From: Tetrahymena elliotti 4EA
Taxonomy: Eukaryota; Ciliophora; Oligohymenophorea; Hymenostomatida; Tetrahymenidae
Direction: 5' to 3'
DNA: 64,000 nucleotides
Assembly: GCA_000231825.2 (NCBI GenBank)
Contig: JH720300.1
Coordinates: forward strand, 1,675,928 to 1,739,927
The translations under genes were made by a program, and so were the position numbers. This document shows, one piece after another, positions 40,105 to 52,949 of this stretch. The notes beneath the pieces were generated by a model. That model made no database searches and had not been told where the DNA came from. It saw nothing but the letters and a program-made list of their open reading frames with translations. The first letter of the stretch is position 1, and each line of letters opens with the position of its first letter.

Positions 40105-43100
40105 ATGTTAAGCGATTATGTCTAAGAGCTAGAAAAAGAGTCTAAGCTTAAAGAAGGAATGCTTATGAAGCTTAATTTTAACTATAGAAGCATAAAATAA
40201 ATAGATCCTATCAATTAAAGATACTAATTCATAAAGTAGTTGTATTTGAATCACAATTAGATAGAATCATTAAAAGGAATAGAATAATTTGTCAATTTGG
40301 AAGAACTGCACATAAAATTTAACTACATAAGTTCATTAGATGAGATTGAAAGAATCAAAAACAAGTAATACCTATCCATTCTTAACTTAAAAGGAAATCC
40401 TATAGAAAAAAATTCAAAGTGCTGTTTTGACTTTTTGATCAGCTCCTTTCCTAATTTAAATGAATTAAATGAAAACGTAAGATATAATAGCTCCTCTATA
40501 AGTGGAGGAGGATTATATTTGAAAGATAATTTCAATACTTCTAGAGGAACTCGTTCCATTTCATACACAAATTTTAATGCGAGAAATAAGCAAAAACTAA
40601 TTTCAAATGCTAAAGAACTTGTCTAAGTACTTGAGAATACTATACAGAGATAAAATAGCTGCAGTGGTCTAAAATCATATAGAACCCCTAATAAATATAA
40701 CTAAACACAAAATTAATAGGGAGGAAATAATTTTATTCTGAACGAGGTAAATTCAATATGCACTGATAGAGAATTCTACAATAACAACTAATCATAAATG
40801 ACTCAAAGATAATTATAAAATACATTAGCAAGTAACTAAATAAGAAATGGGTATGAAAGTAGCAGAGATTAACTGAATGGAATGCTGAGCTCTAGAATGC
40901 TTAAAACATTTTATTCATAATAAAATAATACTACTGCCTTAAATAACAATAACCAAATGTAACAAAATTAAATAAACTAAAATAGCATTAATGTAAATTA
41001 AATCCTAAATTAGAATAAAAGTAGCTAAAATATAGGGATAATAAATTAATTTTTAAACACTCACTCTTCTAGAGTTAACTCTATTGAAAAATAAATGCAA
41101 TAAGATACTACAAATAATTAATAACTTTAGTCATAATTTAATTCAAATTTTAATGGATCCCTTTAATCTAAATTTAATAATTAGGTGATTGGTTTTGAAT
41201 AATCCCTTTAAGCTTTATCATCAGCTAATCCTAGACCAAAATCTATTTCCAGCTACAGCACTAATATTACAGCAGAGATGTAGACTAATGTTTTAAGCAT
41301 AAGAAACTAAACTTCTTTTGGACAAGCCAACATCAAAAATTATGAAGAAAACTAAATGCAGCACTAAAAGGATGAAACTGGAGACAACACTAATAATTAG
41401 AGGAGTATTTCTCATTATAATTCTGCTCAAAATAGTGGTGTTTGCAATTAAATTAGATCAAACTAAATGAACACAGAGCAGTAACAAAATATAAATTTAA
41501 AGAGAAACTCATCTGTACATGGTCTTACAAATAACAATTAAAATTGTTATGAAAATATGAATATTGCCTAAAATTACAATAGTATTTCTCCTAATAATCA
41601 AGTAGAGCAAAATTAAAACAGTTCTTAAAAGAAAGGTACAGTTATGACAGAAGGAAATTCCTTGATTAGTTTTAATCAAAGTAAATTGCACCTATTTTAA
41701 TAACTTTCTTTTAAAAAAGATTAACCATAACAATTCAGCTACTAAAAATCAAGATAAAATAGCGATCTTTCACTGTGCAATTTAAATTAAAATAGTTATA
41801 ATAATAATTTTAGCTAAAAAGAATTTCCTTCAAATATTTTACAGCCCACTAACAGAAAGCTATTTACTCTTGATAGATAAACAGTGTAGTAAAATTAAGA
41901 AAATCAATCTTAGTATGAATCAAATAGGTAAGAGATCATATTAAATAATATTCAAAGTTAAAAAAACATAAATGCACCTAGAATTTAAAAGAATCCAAAC
42001 TTCAATTCAAGTAATCATACATAAAATAGTAAACAACCTCCATTACATTAAAATTATAACTTTATTGGTGAAGGGAAAGAAAATACTTTTGTATAAACAA
42101 ATAATTTATCAAAAAAATATTAACAAAATAATTCTTAAATCTAAAATTAAATAATAAAAACTAATTTTATTGCTCCATAAAAATAGGATTTTTCTAAAAA
42201 TGTTTAAATTAATTAAAACCACTATCAATAACAGCAATAAAACGCCTTGCTTGAATAAGAAGCTCAAACTAAGAATTTTTTCAATCATTCAGAGGCATAT
42301 GATTAGCTTGACAATTAAACTTTTCAATAGTACAACAGCATTAAGAGTAATAATTAGAGATTCTAATTGAACAATACCAACATAAACTACAGTTCTTAAT
42401 CTAAAAAGAATTAATAAAATCACTCTATCTCTTTTTTGAGTAACGAAAATTGTCATATTGTAGCTACCAATAATAGATATAGCAGTAATGATTAATAGGT
42501 ATAAACCCAAAGAAGTGTAACTAACTAGTAAGAAACTTCTTAGGTAAATCAAAATAACTCTTTACCTATTTCTACTGAAATTGATAATGGGGGCTATAGT
42601 TCATCTTAAGTGACTAATCAGGCTGAAAATTAAGCTGAAAATGTATAACCCTTTTGCTCATCTACATCTGAAGATTAGATACCAATTTCAACAAGCATTT
42701 CTATTACTCCAAATTTACAAAGCTAGCAACAAAGCTAATTGCAAATTAGAAATTCAAATTCTAATGAAAGCCTATTTACTAAAGGTGTACCAGTTCATAT
42801 GAATTAAGCAACTGCAACTTTTGCTAAATAAAGTATATTAAATTTCTTATTCTTTAATATTTTTTAATTAATTTTTCAATAAAATTAATAGGTAAATTAC
42901 AAAGAGAAAATTCTCATGAAGGAGGTCCTTTCAATTTTAAAAAATCTTAAAGTTAATTGCAAATAAATGGAAATCACAAACACCTACAAAGTGATGTTTA
43001 ATAAAGTTATAATAATTATCCCTTGGACACTCAGAATAACCCATTAGATACAGACTTATCTTTTGATAATAATTTAGTACCATTTTAAAATTAAAATAAA

Positions 43101-44222
43101 TAAAAGAAAAGGGCTTTTTCTTAAAATTAAAATTAAAACTTCAATGGAATAGGCTCAGCTAGTAATTTGTAGAATCAGCAAATAACATCATAAAACTAGT
43201 TTACTCAAAATTCTTAGCAAATTTAAAATAATTTCAATGAGCTGGCTTCTCTCAATTTAAGCAGGATTTCTCATATTAATGGTAAAAGTTTTATGAATAT
43301 ATCTATTCCTCATATGAAATTTGATGGCTGTGTCCTTGAATCTTAAGGAAATTTCCATCTAGAAGATGAAACCAATATTTTAGCTTCTAATAATATTAAT
43401 TCCAACAATTTATCTACACAATTTTTAAGTGTCCCTCCTCAACAAAGAAGAAGCGTAGTTATTTCTGAAATTGTTAATCAAGGAAAGTAATCTGGACAGA
43501 TTTAATAGTAAAACTCTATAACCAAGCAAGACAGCTCATAGAATTTATTGAGATAATCTTCCAATTAATCATTCTTAAATAAAAGCTCCGTTTTTTACAA
43601 TGAGCGTCTCAATTTGCATATAGAGAATATAGATACTGATATAGAGCAATTAGCAATCTTTTTTTATTAAAAATCTCTCAAAGAAAAGGCCTTCAAATCT
43701 CTATTTTACCTTAAAGCATTTAATGCAATAGAATAAAAGATATAATAACCACAAGCCTAATAGGAGACATAAAGCAAATATAATTCTAGTTTAAAAAATT
43801 CAACTTTACTTGCTTAGGGGAAAGCAACATCACCTCTTAGCTAACTTTAAAATTCTAATAAATAAGAAAGCAACTCATAAACACGTAGTAGTACTTCCCT
43901 AAATAACATTTAATAATCACGTTAGTCTCCTATGCAAACTTAAATGTCTTCTCCAAATTTAGCAAACAACAATATCAATAGTTTATAGATTTTAATTACT
44001 TAAAATTCAATAAAGAAACAACCATCTGCATCTGCAGAATAAGAAAATGTTACAAACTTTATCTAAACAAAAGAGCAGCACTAAATAGCCAATAACTAAT
44101 CAATAAATGACTGTAGTGGAATGGTCATGTAGTAAAACACACTAAATTACTCAGAAGAAGATGAAATGCTTCTAACATAACACAATCTTCCATTACAAAG
44201 AGATTATAAATGGACAAATTGA
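40105..44222 (+). CDS. Leucine-rich repeat protein with very long Q/N-rich tail
   Basis: Two exons (intron 42833-42891) encode 1352 residues, and the length is a multiple of three. Residues about 20-135 are SDS22-like leucine-rich repeats (IKQLYLNHNQIESLKGI, LEELHIKFNYISSLDEI, LSILNLKGNPIEKN) with a C-terminal capping segment (FDFLISSFPNLNELN). Such repeats in ciliates often mark axonemal or phosphatase-regulating proteins. The remaining 1200 or so residues are dominated by N, Q and S with few charges, a prion-like composition written mostly with TAA and AAT codons. A short more ordered patch near the end (IEQLAIFFYQKSLKEKAFKS) may be a helix. The long disordered tail sets it apart from ordinary SDS22 proteins. 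Confidence 0.8.
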
Positions 44223-44851
44223 AATCATTCAAAATAATTAATTCATAATTGATTAAATTTAATAAAAAATATTTTTAAATTCTCAAGTAAATCTGTATAT
44301 AAAGCAATTATTGTTATAAATATAACAATCTAAATTTAACATCATTTTATAATATCGAATTGATTTTAACAGAATAACTTTAAAAAAAAATAAATATTTT
44401 TGAATTAAAATTTTTTCAAACATAAAATTCATCTGTCATATTACAATTCTAATTTATTTAATCTTTTAAATATAATATATTTATTTAAAAAATAATGAGC
44501 TTTCTTGCTCTTAATGTGTGTTAAATAACATTTTGCTAAAATTAACAAGATAGTAGAAAAATTTAAATGAACATACTTTTAACTATATTAAATTTCAAAG
44601 TAAATAATTTTGAACATTTTAACAAACTTAAACAAATTTCATAATATAGTATTGAATTTGAATTTATTTAAAGCAAGCAAAGAAAATATTTTACTTATAT
44701 ATTGAATACTCAAATATATAGCAAAACATAATTTACTTTAAATTATCAAAGGATAGGGCTTTTACAATTATTATTTTATAGATTTACTTTATTATAAATA
44801 TTATATATTTTATATTTTTTTTTACTGAGAACTTTTATAGAAAGCTGGTTA
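44223..44851. other. Intergenic, convergent 3' ends
   Basis: About 630 AT-rich bases between convergent genes. No feature is recognised. Confidence 0.55.
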
Positions 44852-45294
44852 TCATGTGTAGATGACAAGGAATATTAAAGCACAAAGGATGCCAAAGAGA
44901 ATCAAAATTGTGCATATTTAACTAGTATCTATTTATATATTGAAAAAATAACTTTTATATAACTAAATGTAACAATATTTCTAAAATACCATTTGTTTAT
45001 AATAATTTAGCAAGTTTTTTTTAAACTGCGTTCATTCTAACTCCATTTTTATCAATGCCTTCTTCCAAGTCCTAAAGTTTTCTAATAAAAAATTAAGTTA
45101 ATACAAATTTTGTGAATAATATCAAATATTCTGAAATAAAAAATTTAAAATATTTTGATTACGATCCCATTTCATCTAAACCATCTTTCATTAACCCTTG
45201 TTGATCTTTGAGTTTATCTACTACATAATTTATTTCATCAATGTGCTTATCTTGCTCACTTATTTCTTACTAATACATATTCATTTTTTAAAAA
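44852..45294 (-). CDS. Short tail-anchored SNARE (syntaxin 6/8-like Q-SNARE)
   Basis: Three exons (introns 45082-45162 and 44929-44999) give 96 residues. Nearly the whole protein is one SNARE heptad helix (EQDKHIDEINYVVDKLKD, then EEGIDKNGVRMNAVQKKLAK) followed by a single C-terminal membrane helix (ICTILILFGILCALIFLVIY) and TGA. The helix aligns without gaps with the Qc SNARE motif of syntaxin 6, and the KKLAK juncture before the anchor is shared. SNAREs fuse vesicles in the endomembrane system. Two oddities: no N-terminal regulatory domain was found (an upstream exon may be missed), and the central-layer Gln position holds Met in LDEMGSKL. Confidence 0.75.
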
Positions 45295-45750
45295 TTGCCT
45301 AAAATAAATGTTGATTTTGTTAATAAATTTTTAAGTTAATATTATTAATTGATTTTTAATCGAAACCACTATTTGAATTATTTTTAATTAAGTAAAGCCT
45401 TGATCTATCTAATAGATTGATTCACATGACAAATTCAATTAATCTATTTTAAATGATTATTTGCAAAAAAAGCAAAGTAGCAAACAAACAAAATAATCCT
45501 CAAAGCTAATAAAATCTATTGAATAGAACTTTAAACAAAAAAGACTAACATTTACTAATAATTTAGTTAGTAAATTTATGGAACAAGTGCTTTAATGGTG
45601 AATTCTAATAAAAAATAATTATTTTAAGCAAAATCAATCAAGAAATAACTTTTTTATTAGATAATATTTTAATACAAATCAAAACAAAATTTTTAATTAA
45701 AATAAATAATTTATTATATACATTTTATTTCATTATTTGAAGAATGAAAA
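45295..45750. other. Intergenic
   Basis: About 450 bases between minus-strand genes. It could hold an undetected 5' exon of the SNARE gene and contains the 3' end of the kinesin gene. Confidence 0.5.
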
Positions 45751-48700
45751 TCAGTTGAATTTTAACTCTTCAAGTTGGAAGCTGGTTGTTTGAGATAATT
45801 TTTAGTTACCACCACCACGAAGAGGTTTTACAACTTTAGTTGAATTCAATAGGTTGTTTCCAAAATTAAGTTCTTGAATTTACATTAAATTTGATGTAAA
45901 GTTATCTTTATTTGGTTGCTAATTACTTCCTTCCTATTCTTCATTTTATATCATTTTGGAACTGAAATTATTAACTGATGAAATAGGAGATCTTGCTTAT
46001 TAATTCAAAGGGGTTCCTATATTTTTTAATCTATCAAAAGCTACTGAGTTACTGAAAGATTTTTTCAGTGATTCTAACTTAGCTTTAGTCTAAATAAGTT
46101 CATCTTTAGTCTTAGTTAGCTCATTCTCTAACTCAATAATTCTTTCATTTTTCCTTTAAATTTTATTTTCAGTCACTTATGAATCAACTTTCCAATTTTA
46201 TTACTGAGATTATTATTCATAATACATTTTTGTTAGATCTTACATATTATTTTCTAAGTTAGATATTTTCTTGAGTCTGGATTTTTCATCTGATGTTATA
46301 AAATCTTAAAGTTTTGCTTCACGTTCTCTGCTTTCATCTAGCTTTATTTCTAGTTCTACAACCTTATCAACTCTATTTTGCAAATCTTCTGTCAACTTAA
46401 TGATTTTCTTATCAAATTCTTACTTAATTTCTTCTACTTTTTTCTGCTATTTAATTTATTCTTTTTCAAGCTCAAGTTTAAAATCTTACATCATATTTTC
46501 TTTATCTTTTCTGAAACTTCTGATTTGCTTTTGTAAATCTTAACCATATCTCTTCTCCCCAAGTAATTATGTTTCTAAGAAAGTAATTTTCTTTTTTAAA
46601 TCTTAGAAAATCTCGCCCTCTGGTTCATTGGCTTCTACTTAGCTCTAATTAAAATTGGTTATTAGTTGTTTAATATCACCACTCAAGCTTTCCATAGACA
46701 TTAACTACTAAATAAACTCATCCTTCTTTTTTTAGTTTTCCCTCAGTATTTTATTTTCATTCTTAAGTTCAATAATATATGTTTCAGCTTCCTTTTGCTC
46801 TTCCAAGAAGAACTAAGCCTTTTTCTAAGAATCTTTCTTTTCATATTCCTCCAACTATTCCATCTACTCTTCCAATTTCAAAAGTAAATTATCTTTAATC
46901 TACTTTAAACTTTCTATTTCTTTTACCATCTATTCCCTCTATCTGATGTTTTCTTCTGAAATTTATTCAATTTCTTTTTCTTTTGTTTCATTAACTAGTT
47001 TTTCTTCACTGACCTATAAATTTAAGTTTGCAAGTCTTTATACAAGATTCTCATTCTCCTATTAAGTTAAAAATATTTGAATAATTTTATTAAATATGGT
47101 TATTTGAAAGTTAACTAACTACCTTTTCTAATGTCATACATTTGGCTGTTATTTTTGTGAATTCCTTTCTCAAAATACTGAGTTTTTCAGTTTACACTGT
47201 TACATTATTTTTTTCGATTTCCAAAACTTCTTGGAGTTAAGTAATTTAATCCTGCAAATTTTACTACATTTTTATATCCTCTTCAGACATTTTTGAATGG
47301 ACAATCTCTTAAATATTAGCAATTTGAGAAGGATTTGAAGGGATTTCTTCTTATGAGTCTATAATTAAACTTTAGTCTTCTATCTGGTTTAAGTTTGATT
47401 CTGATGGAATTTAAGAACCTAACTACTAAATGTAATCTTCAAGCTACTTAACTCTTCTTGTTTTCTCATCAAGCTATTTCTCTATCTTGGCAATTAAAAT
47501 CTATAACTCGGCTACTGTAACTTCTCTATTAACCTTTGCTTTATTTTTAATTGCTTTAGCTCTGATACCAAAACGAAGAGTAGAAAGAGTTTCTAAATCA
47601 TTGTAAGGACTTGGAGAACAAGTAATAATTAATGTCGTTTTACTATTACCACCAATACTTTCTTAGAGAACTCTAGTCAATTTACTGTTTCTGTATGGTA
47701 TGTGATTTGATTTTCCATCTGTTAAAGCATTAATTACATTACCTAAGCTACTTAAACTTTAATTGATAGTCTTTGCTTCATCTAAAACTCTACCTTCAGC
47801 TCCAGTTTTAGCTATTTTCTCACTACCTGCTAAATCAACTAATATTAACTTACCAGTTTTAGCACTTAAATCATTTAAATTATTCTAAGAAACTGACATC
47901 ATAAACAGCATGTGAGATCTATTTTTAGATTAATTTAATTTTTATAAAAATACATTCATTGATAAAAGCTGAAAGAATATTGCTTCTTAAATTTATAAAA
48001 TTCTAAGTGTTGCTCTCACGTTTGTTGATTTTTTTGTCTTGAAACGAAATCAATATTTTAAAAAATTTACCTTGAACTACCTTCATTCATATTTGTTGCA
48101 GTAACTGCTCTATTTTAATTTCCTATTCTTAATAAATCAAATACATCCTATTCATTTGAAACATACTACTCAGTAACATCCTGTATGTAAATACCTCTTT
48201 GCTTATCTTCTCTAACCACTAGGTTTTATTTAGTATTATCTAGCAAATCTCTAATTTTTTCCATGTAAATTTCCACAATGCTTATTTTTATCCTAAATTC
48301 TATATGGTCAGGAGCATCTGAAATATGTTAGAAAAGAGTTTTAACCATTCTTGGGATAACACCTTTAAGTTTTTCATCATCTATACTTGCTCCTTACATA
48401 GTAAAAGTTTTACCACTAGAGGTTTAACCATATGTAAAGACTGTTCCATTAAAACCTTCAAGTACACTCTAAACAACTGGCTTAGCTGCTACTTCATAAA
48501 TTTATTCCTAAGTTGATTCCATGTTAAACACTCTATCAAAGTTGAAGAATTATTTATTATCTGTCTTTTCTTTCCCATCTGTGTTTGTCAATTTAATTTT
48601 AATAGTTTGCTAGTCAAGAAATTCAACACAAGGAACAGAACCCATTTCAAGTTCTGACTTATTAAAGGGTCTAACTCTGCATACGACTTAAATATTTCCT

Positions 48701-48796
48701 GAGCCTTACTCTTTTTATAATTCAATATTTTATTTTCAAAAAATTATTGCTTTTCCTATTTGATTTATCTAATAAAAATATACCCTTTCCACTCAT
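45751..48796 (-). CDS. Kinesin-1-type heavy chain, N-terminal motor (one-base frame break)
   Basis: Four exons (introns 48711-48783, 47918-48070, 47059-47122) encode about 918 residues. The motor starts [20 protein letters not shown] and has the P-loop GQTSSGKT, switch I SSRSH (built across the second intron), switch II DLAGSE, and [20 protein letters not shown] kinesin-1-like neck ([14 protein letters not shown]) leads into about 550 residues of coiled coil and a Gly-rich tail (PLRGGG). It should walk toward microtubule plus ends carrying cargo. The frame breaks at about 47879-47884, just after SVSQN: one base is missing relative to the surrounding frames, so the spliced length is not a multiple of three unless one base is added. 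A sequencing deletion is the likeliest cause. Confidence 0.9.
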
Positions 48797-50102
48797 ATTT
48801 TAAATGTATTTATTACTGATTAAATAACTAATGAATTTTATGATTTCTAAGATTATTTTTTTGTATAATATTTCTTCTATTTTTCTTTAAAGAACAATCA
48901 ATATTATTTATAAATTCAAATTTAACTATTTTAATTTAATAAGGAGAATGGTGTCCTGATCGATAAAGAATAGAAAAAAAAAATTTATTCTTCTTAGAAT
49001 TTATAATTCAAAATATTTCTTTTATTTACTATTCTAATTACAATTTTTTAGTTTGATGCAGCTAATATAAAAATATTTTAAAATTTAAATTAAAAGGAAA
49101 AATAAATAAACTTAAATTTTGATGAAAATTAGCAACAGCTTTAAAAATTTCAAATCAAATATGAATATAAAAATAATCTTGAAGCACTGATATAAAGCAT
49201 GTTGCTTAAGGTGTTTAATTTTTCTGAGTTTATATTTATTTAATTTAATTGATTTTCTTATCTTTTGATTAAATTTTTTATCTCATTCTTTCTTTCTTAT
49301 TTTATTTAATTCTTTTATTAATTTTTTTTATTTATCTTTTTAATTTCTTTTTTCTTTTTCTTCTTTCTTTTTCTTGAGTTTCTTCTTGTCTTCCTAGTTT
49401 TAAAAAATACTAATTATATATTAAAAAAAAGCTGATTTTGTTCGGGTTATTTTGACATAGAGCGAGAAAGAGATTACAATTTTCTGGATCTATAAACATC
49501 GGCCTTCGTCGTAATATGGAATGTTAAAAACTTAAGCCACGACAGATATTTGGTTTTATTTCGATCACTTAATGTTAGAACTATTAAAAATATGACTTTT
49601 GGCTCGATGTTCTTTGATTACCCTTTCAATTATGAATCTGCAATCTGCTAATTAAAATGAGCAAAATTTATGCATTTGCTATTAATTATTCAGGTGAGTT
49701 GAAAAGTTTTCGATGTATTCGATTATTATTTTGCATTAAGTGATAGATATTATACTAAATTTATAGTATTCGGTGAACTTTCTATCATTTAATGCTTTTC
49801 CGCGTATGAAATATTAATTTCTTTAAAAACTTATTTACTTTTCAATCTCCTCTGATAATTAAATTTTTCTTGAATAAATAATTATAATTTTTTCTTCCAA
49901 AAATTTTTATTTCAACTTTGTTTAAATAATTAAGAAAATAGAAAGCAAGTAAAATTTAAATATTTTAAAAAATTGGTAAAAAATATTTATATTTAAAGAT
50001 GAGTATTCTTAAATTTAGTAAAGATTTTTAAAATAAATTAGTTTTTTTTAATATCACAATTTTTAGTAAAATTTGTATTAAAACCAATTAAAATTTTAGA
50101 AG
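48797..50102. other. Intergenic with possible structured RNA
   Basis: About 1.3 kb. The part from 48900 to 49430 is T-rich, including TTTC/TTTCT stretches at 49275-49400. From 49435 to 49810 the GC content rises and a strong hairpin is present (separate entry). No protein frame is supported. Confidence 0.55.
49437..49800. ncRNA. Candidate structured non-coding RNA (strand unknown)
   Basis: Base composition is more GC-rich than the flanks, and no open frame has coding texture. At its right end, 49733-49747 and 49781-49795 form a 15-bp stem with a single wobble pair, enclosing a smaller stem (ATACTA 49752-49757 with TAGTAT 49764-49769). It lies about 300 bases before a tRNA gene. I could not match it to U1-U6, RNase P, telomerase or SRP RNA motifs, so it is only a candidate; boundaries are approximate. 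Confidence 0.3.
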
Positions 50103-50174
50103 TCCCCTATAGTCTAGCAGGTTAGGATAGAAGGTTTTCACCCTTCAGACCCGGGTTCAAGTCCCGGTGGGGGA
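50103..50174 (+). tRNA. tRNA-Glu (UUC)
   Basis: This 72-base gene folds as a full cloverleaf. The acceptor stem TCCCCTA pairs with TGGGGGA, the anticodon arm AAGG/CCTT carries the loop TTTTCAC with anticodon TTC, and the T arm reads CCGGG-TTCAAGT-CCCGG. The internal A box (TAGTCTAGCAGG) and B box (GGTTCAAGTCC) of an RNA polymerase III promoter are present. CCA is not encoded. It reads GAA/GAG and is not one of the altered Gln tRNAs that read TAA/TAG. Confidence 0.97.
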
Positions 50175-50801
50175 ATTCTTTTTTATTTTTAAAAAAGTAT
50201 CTAAAATAAATAAATAATAGGAAAATTTTGTTTGACTTATGTGTACATATCAGAGAGTTATAAACTAATGAGATAATAGGCAAATCGCATTATTTCTTTT
50301 TATTCTAAATAAAAGATTATTTGCTAAGATAAATTTTAAATCAGTATTATTTAAAAAGTACCTAATAGTATTGTTTTCTCTATCTTATAATGATCTCCTC
50401 TTTTAATATTTAAAAAATATATCATTAAAATTATTTTAGTGATGCTACCATTATTTTCCAGAACTAAACAGATTTAAAAAGAGCAGCTTTCTTAAAAATT
50501 AATGGATTTTTTATTAAAAATTGAATTTAAAATTTACTTTTTTATAGAAGAAACTAACAAAATTTTACATTATTTGAGAAAATAAATTAGTTTTATTGAT
50601 TTTTAAAAGTTTTTTGCTGATGAACTTAAAACTAAATAGTAAATATTCTAAACATGATTTAGAAATTTAGAATATCATGTTTTTTTAATATTATTTAAGA
50701 TTTTTAAAAACAGGTTAATTATCTCAAAGCATTAAATAGCTTATTAATTTTCAAACATTTAACATTTAATATTTAATAAATCAAATCAATTTCATAATTC
50801 A
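50175..50801. other. Intergenic
   Basis: About 630 AT-rich bases between the tRNA and a kinase gene. It contains the tRNA terminator and presumably the kinase promoter; nothing else is seen. Confidence 0.55.
50179..50184 (+). terminator. RNA polymerase III terminator of tRNA-Glu
   Basis: A run of six T begins four bases after the tRNA 3' end, with a second T run immediately after. This is the usual Pol III stop signal. Confidence 0.8.
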
Positions 50802-52949
50802 ATGGAAGAAGCAAGATTTTTATCTTTTTAGCTTTAAAAAGGAATCAAAAGACTTAGCGGTACTTCTTATGCTGTAAAAAATTTATCTTAATGCCTTGGA
50901 GAGGGATCATGTGGAAAGGTATATAAAGCTTATGACCTGAAGAGAAATGAATTAGATCTAGCTGTAAAAATAATTTAAAAAAAGTAATTAAGCAGACTAA
51001 AATAGCAAGAGGATTTAATCTAAAAAGAAAAAAAAATTATTGATAAGCTACCTTACTGCATAAATTTAGTTAATTACTAAAAATTTTATCTGGAGAGTAA
51101 GAATAATTACTATTTTATAATGGAATATTGTAATGGAGGTTCTCTTTACGATTTACTTTTCATAGAATGTAAAATACTTTCTGAGCAAGAAATTATCAAA
51201 TTTTTGGTTTAATTCTTAAATGGATACAGAGAACTGCTTAAAAATAATATAATTCATAGAGATATTAAACCATAAAATATTTTAATCCATAATGGAATCT
51301 TTAAAATTTGTGATTTTGGATTAAGTTAAATATTAGAAAATGTTGATGATGAGAAAAATAGCTTTTTCATCAGCCCATTTTATAAGCTAGTAAACTTAAA
51401 AAAATAAGATGAACCAAGTAAAGATATAAATTTTGATGTTTATTCTCTAGGAGTTATACTATTCTAGATGCTTTTTGTGACTCCAAATATTTAAGGCTAA
51501 AATTAAATGACAGATAGTAAAAGAGGTTAGGAAATTCACCCTCTAATAGATATGAAAATAGTATATAAAAGTTAAAGAAAGGATCATCTATAATCCTTTA
51601 TAAACTCTTTATAAAGCATAGATGAAAATAAGCCTTTTGTATTTTTAGACAACTACATATCAACTTCAAAAATCAAACGTAGTGAAAATATGATTACTCT
51701 TCTCAAATCTATGCTTGAAGTAAATGCAAAAAAACGTGTTACTTTTGAATAACTTTTTTAGCATCCATTGATTAAAGATCATTTAGATCAAATTGATAAC
51801 AGATCATACTAATTGAAAGTACAAATCGATAAACTAAACGATGATTTATTAAATGAAACACAAGGTAGAGAAATATAAAAAGATGATTACTTAGATGTAT
51901 GTGATTCTAAAATTATAAATTTGTAAGAACTGAAAGAATAGTTAATTTAGCAAAAATTATAAATATGTGAAAATATTAAAGAAGAACTCAGCATAAATTG
52001 TCCTCAATTGTAGTATTTCCAATAAAATTTTTTACACTTACAACAAAAAATAGCTTAAATAAAAGAATAATCTAATGAAAATGAAGACATCATTAAAGAT
52101 GATATTCAATACTAGATAAAGAAAGACTAATTGAAAAACAGAGAAAATGAAGATATTTAAGCACTAGATATTATTATCAGATTAAGTGAATCGAGATTTA
52201 GTAAATAGTAAATCATTAAAAAAATAGAAGACATCTTGTAATACTTCAGATAGGTTTATATGAACTACTAAAAAATAGCATCTCAATTAATTAAATCTTA
52301 CCACATAGTCAAAGAGACAGGAAGATTGACTTAAACCAATTTGATTAATTTTTTTGACAATACTGTGCTGCTTTCTCTCCTAATAATGAAAGATGAAATA
52401 TTAAATCTCAAATAGAACTTTAAAATTAAATTAGATTAATCTTTTAACTAAGTCAATAAAGATAGTGAAATATAAAATAAGATAGTAATTACAGATGAAG
52501 AAATCAATATTTACCAAAATTCAGAGGAGAAAACATTATTTTTCTAAATTTTAGAAAATGATTTCTAGGAATTATAAGATCTTTTAAATAATCTAATGAA
52601 ACAAAATTAATTTTAATCAATACAAAAATACTAATAATCAAGTGCTAATTCAATGATAATTGTAAAAGAACAATTTAAAGATTTTCTCTTATAGCTTATC
52701 AAGCAAGGTATTGAAGAATTCGGATTCTTAAAATCAAATTCTTACTAAGAATTTTAAAAGACTCTATTGTATCTTACTGAAGCATACAAACATGAATAAA
52801 ATAATGTGCTTTACTACTAATAAGACTAATATAGTTAAATAAATCTTTAATTAAGATTAGAATAATTAGATATTTCAGATTGTAAATCTCTAGAATTGCT
52901 AAAATTTTGTCAGCAAAATCATATTAATATTGTAGCTTAGACTGATTGA
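50802..52949 (+). CDS. Ser/Thr protein kinase, ULK/ATG1-like, with coiled-coil tail
   Basis: One exon, 715 residues, ATG 50802 to TGA 52947-52949. The kinase core spans about residues 28-325: glycine loop LGEGSCGKVY, lysine in LAVKII, hinge region FIMEYCNGGSLYDLL, catalytic loop IIHRDIKPQNILI, Mg loop KICDFGLS, and DVYSLGVILFQML. All catalytic residues are present, so it should be active. The EYCNGGSLYDLL / HRDIKPQNIL pattern is common in the ULK-like kinases expanded in ciliates. The C-terminal 390 residues are charged and helical, probably a coiled-coil regulatory region. The absence of introns in 2.1 kb is notable beside its split neighbours. Substrate is unknown. Confidence 0.9.

Noticed and set aside
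42289..42552. Minus-strand hydrophobic open frame of 87 codons
   Set aside because: Antisense shadow of the N/Q/S-rich tail of the plus-strand LRR gene.
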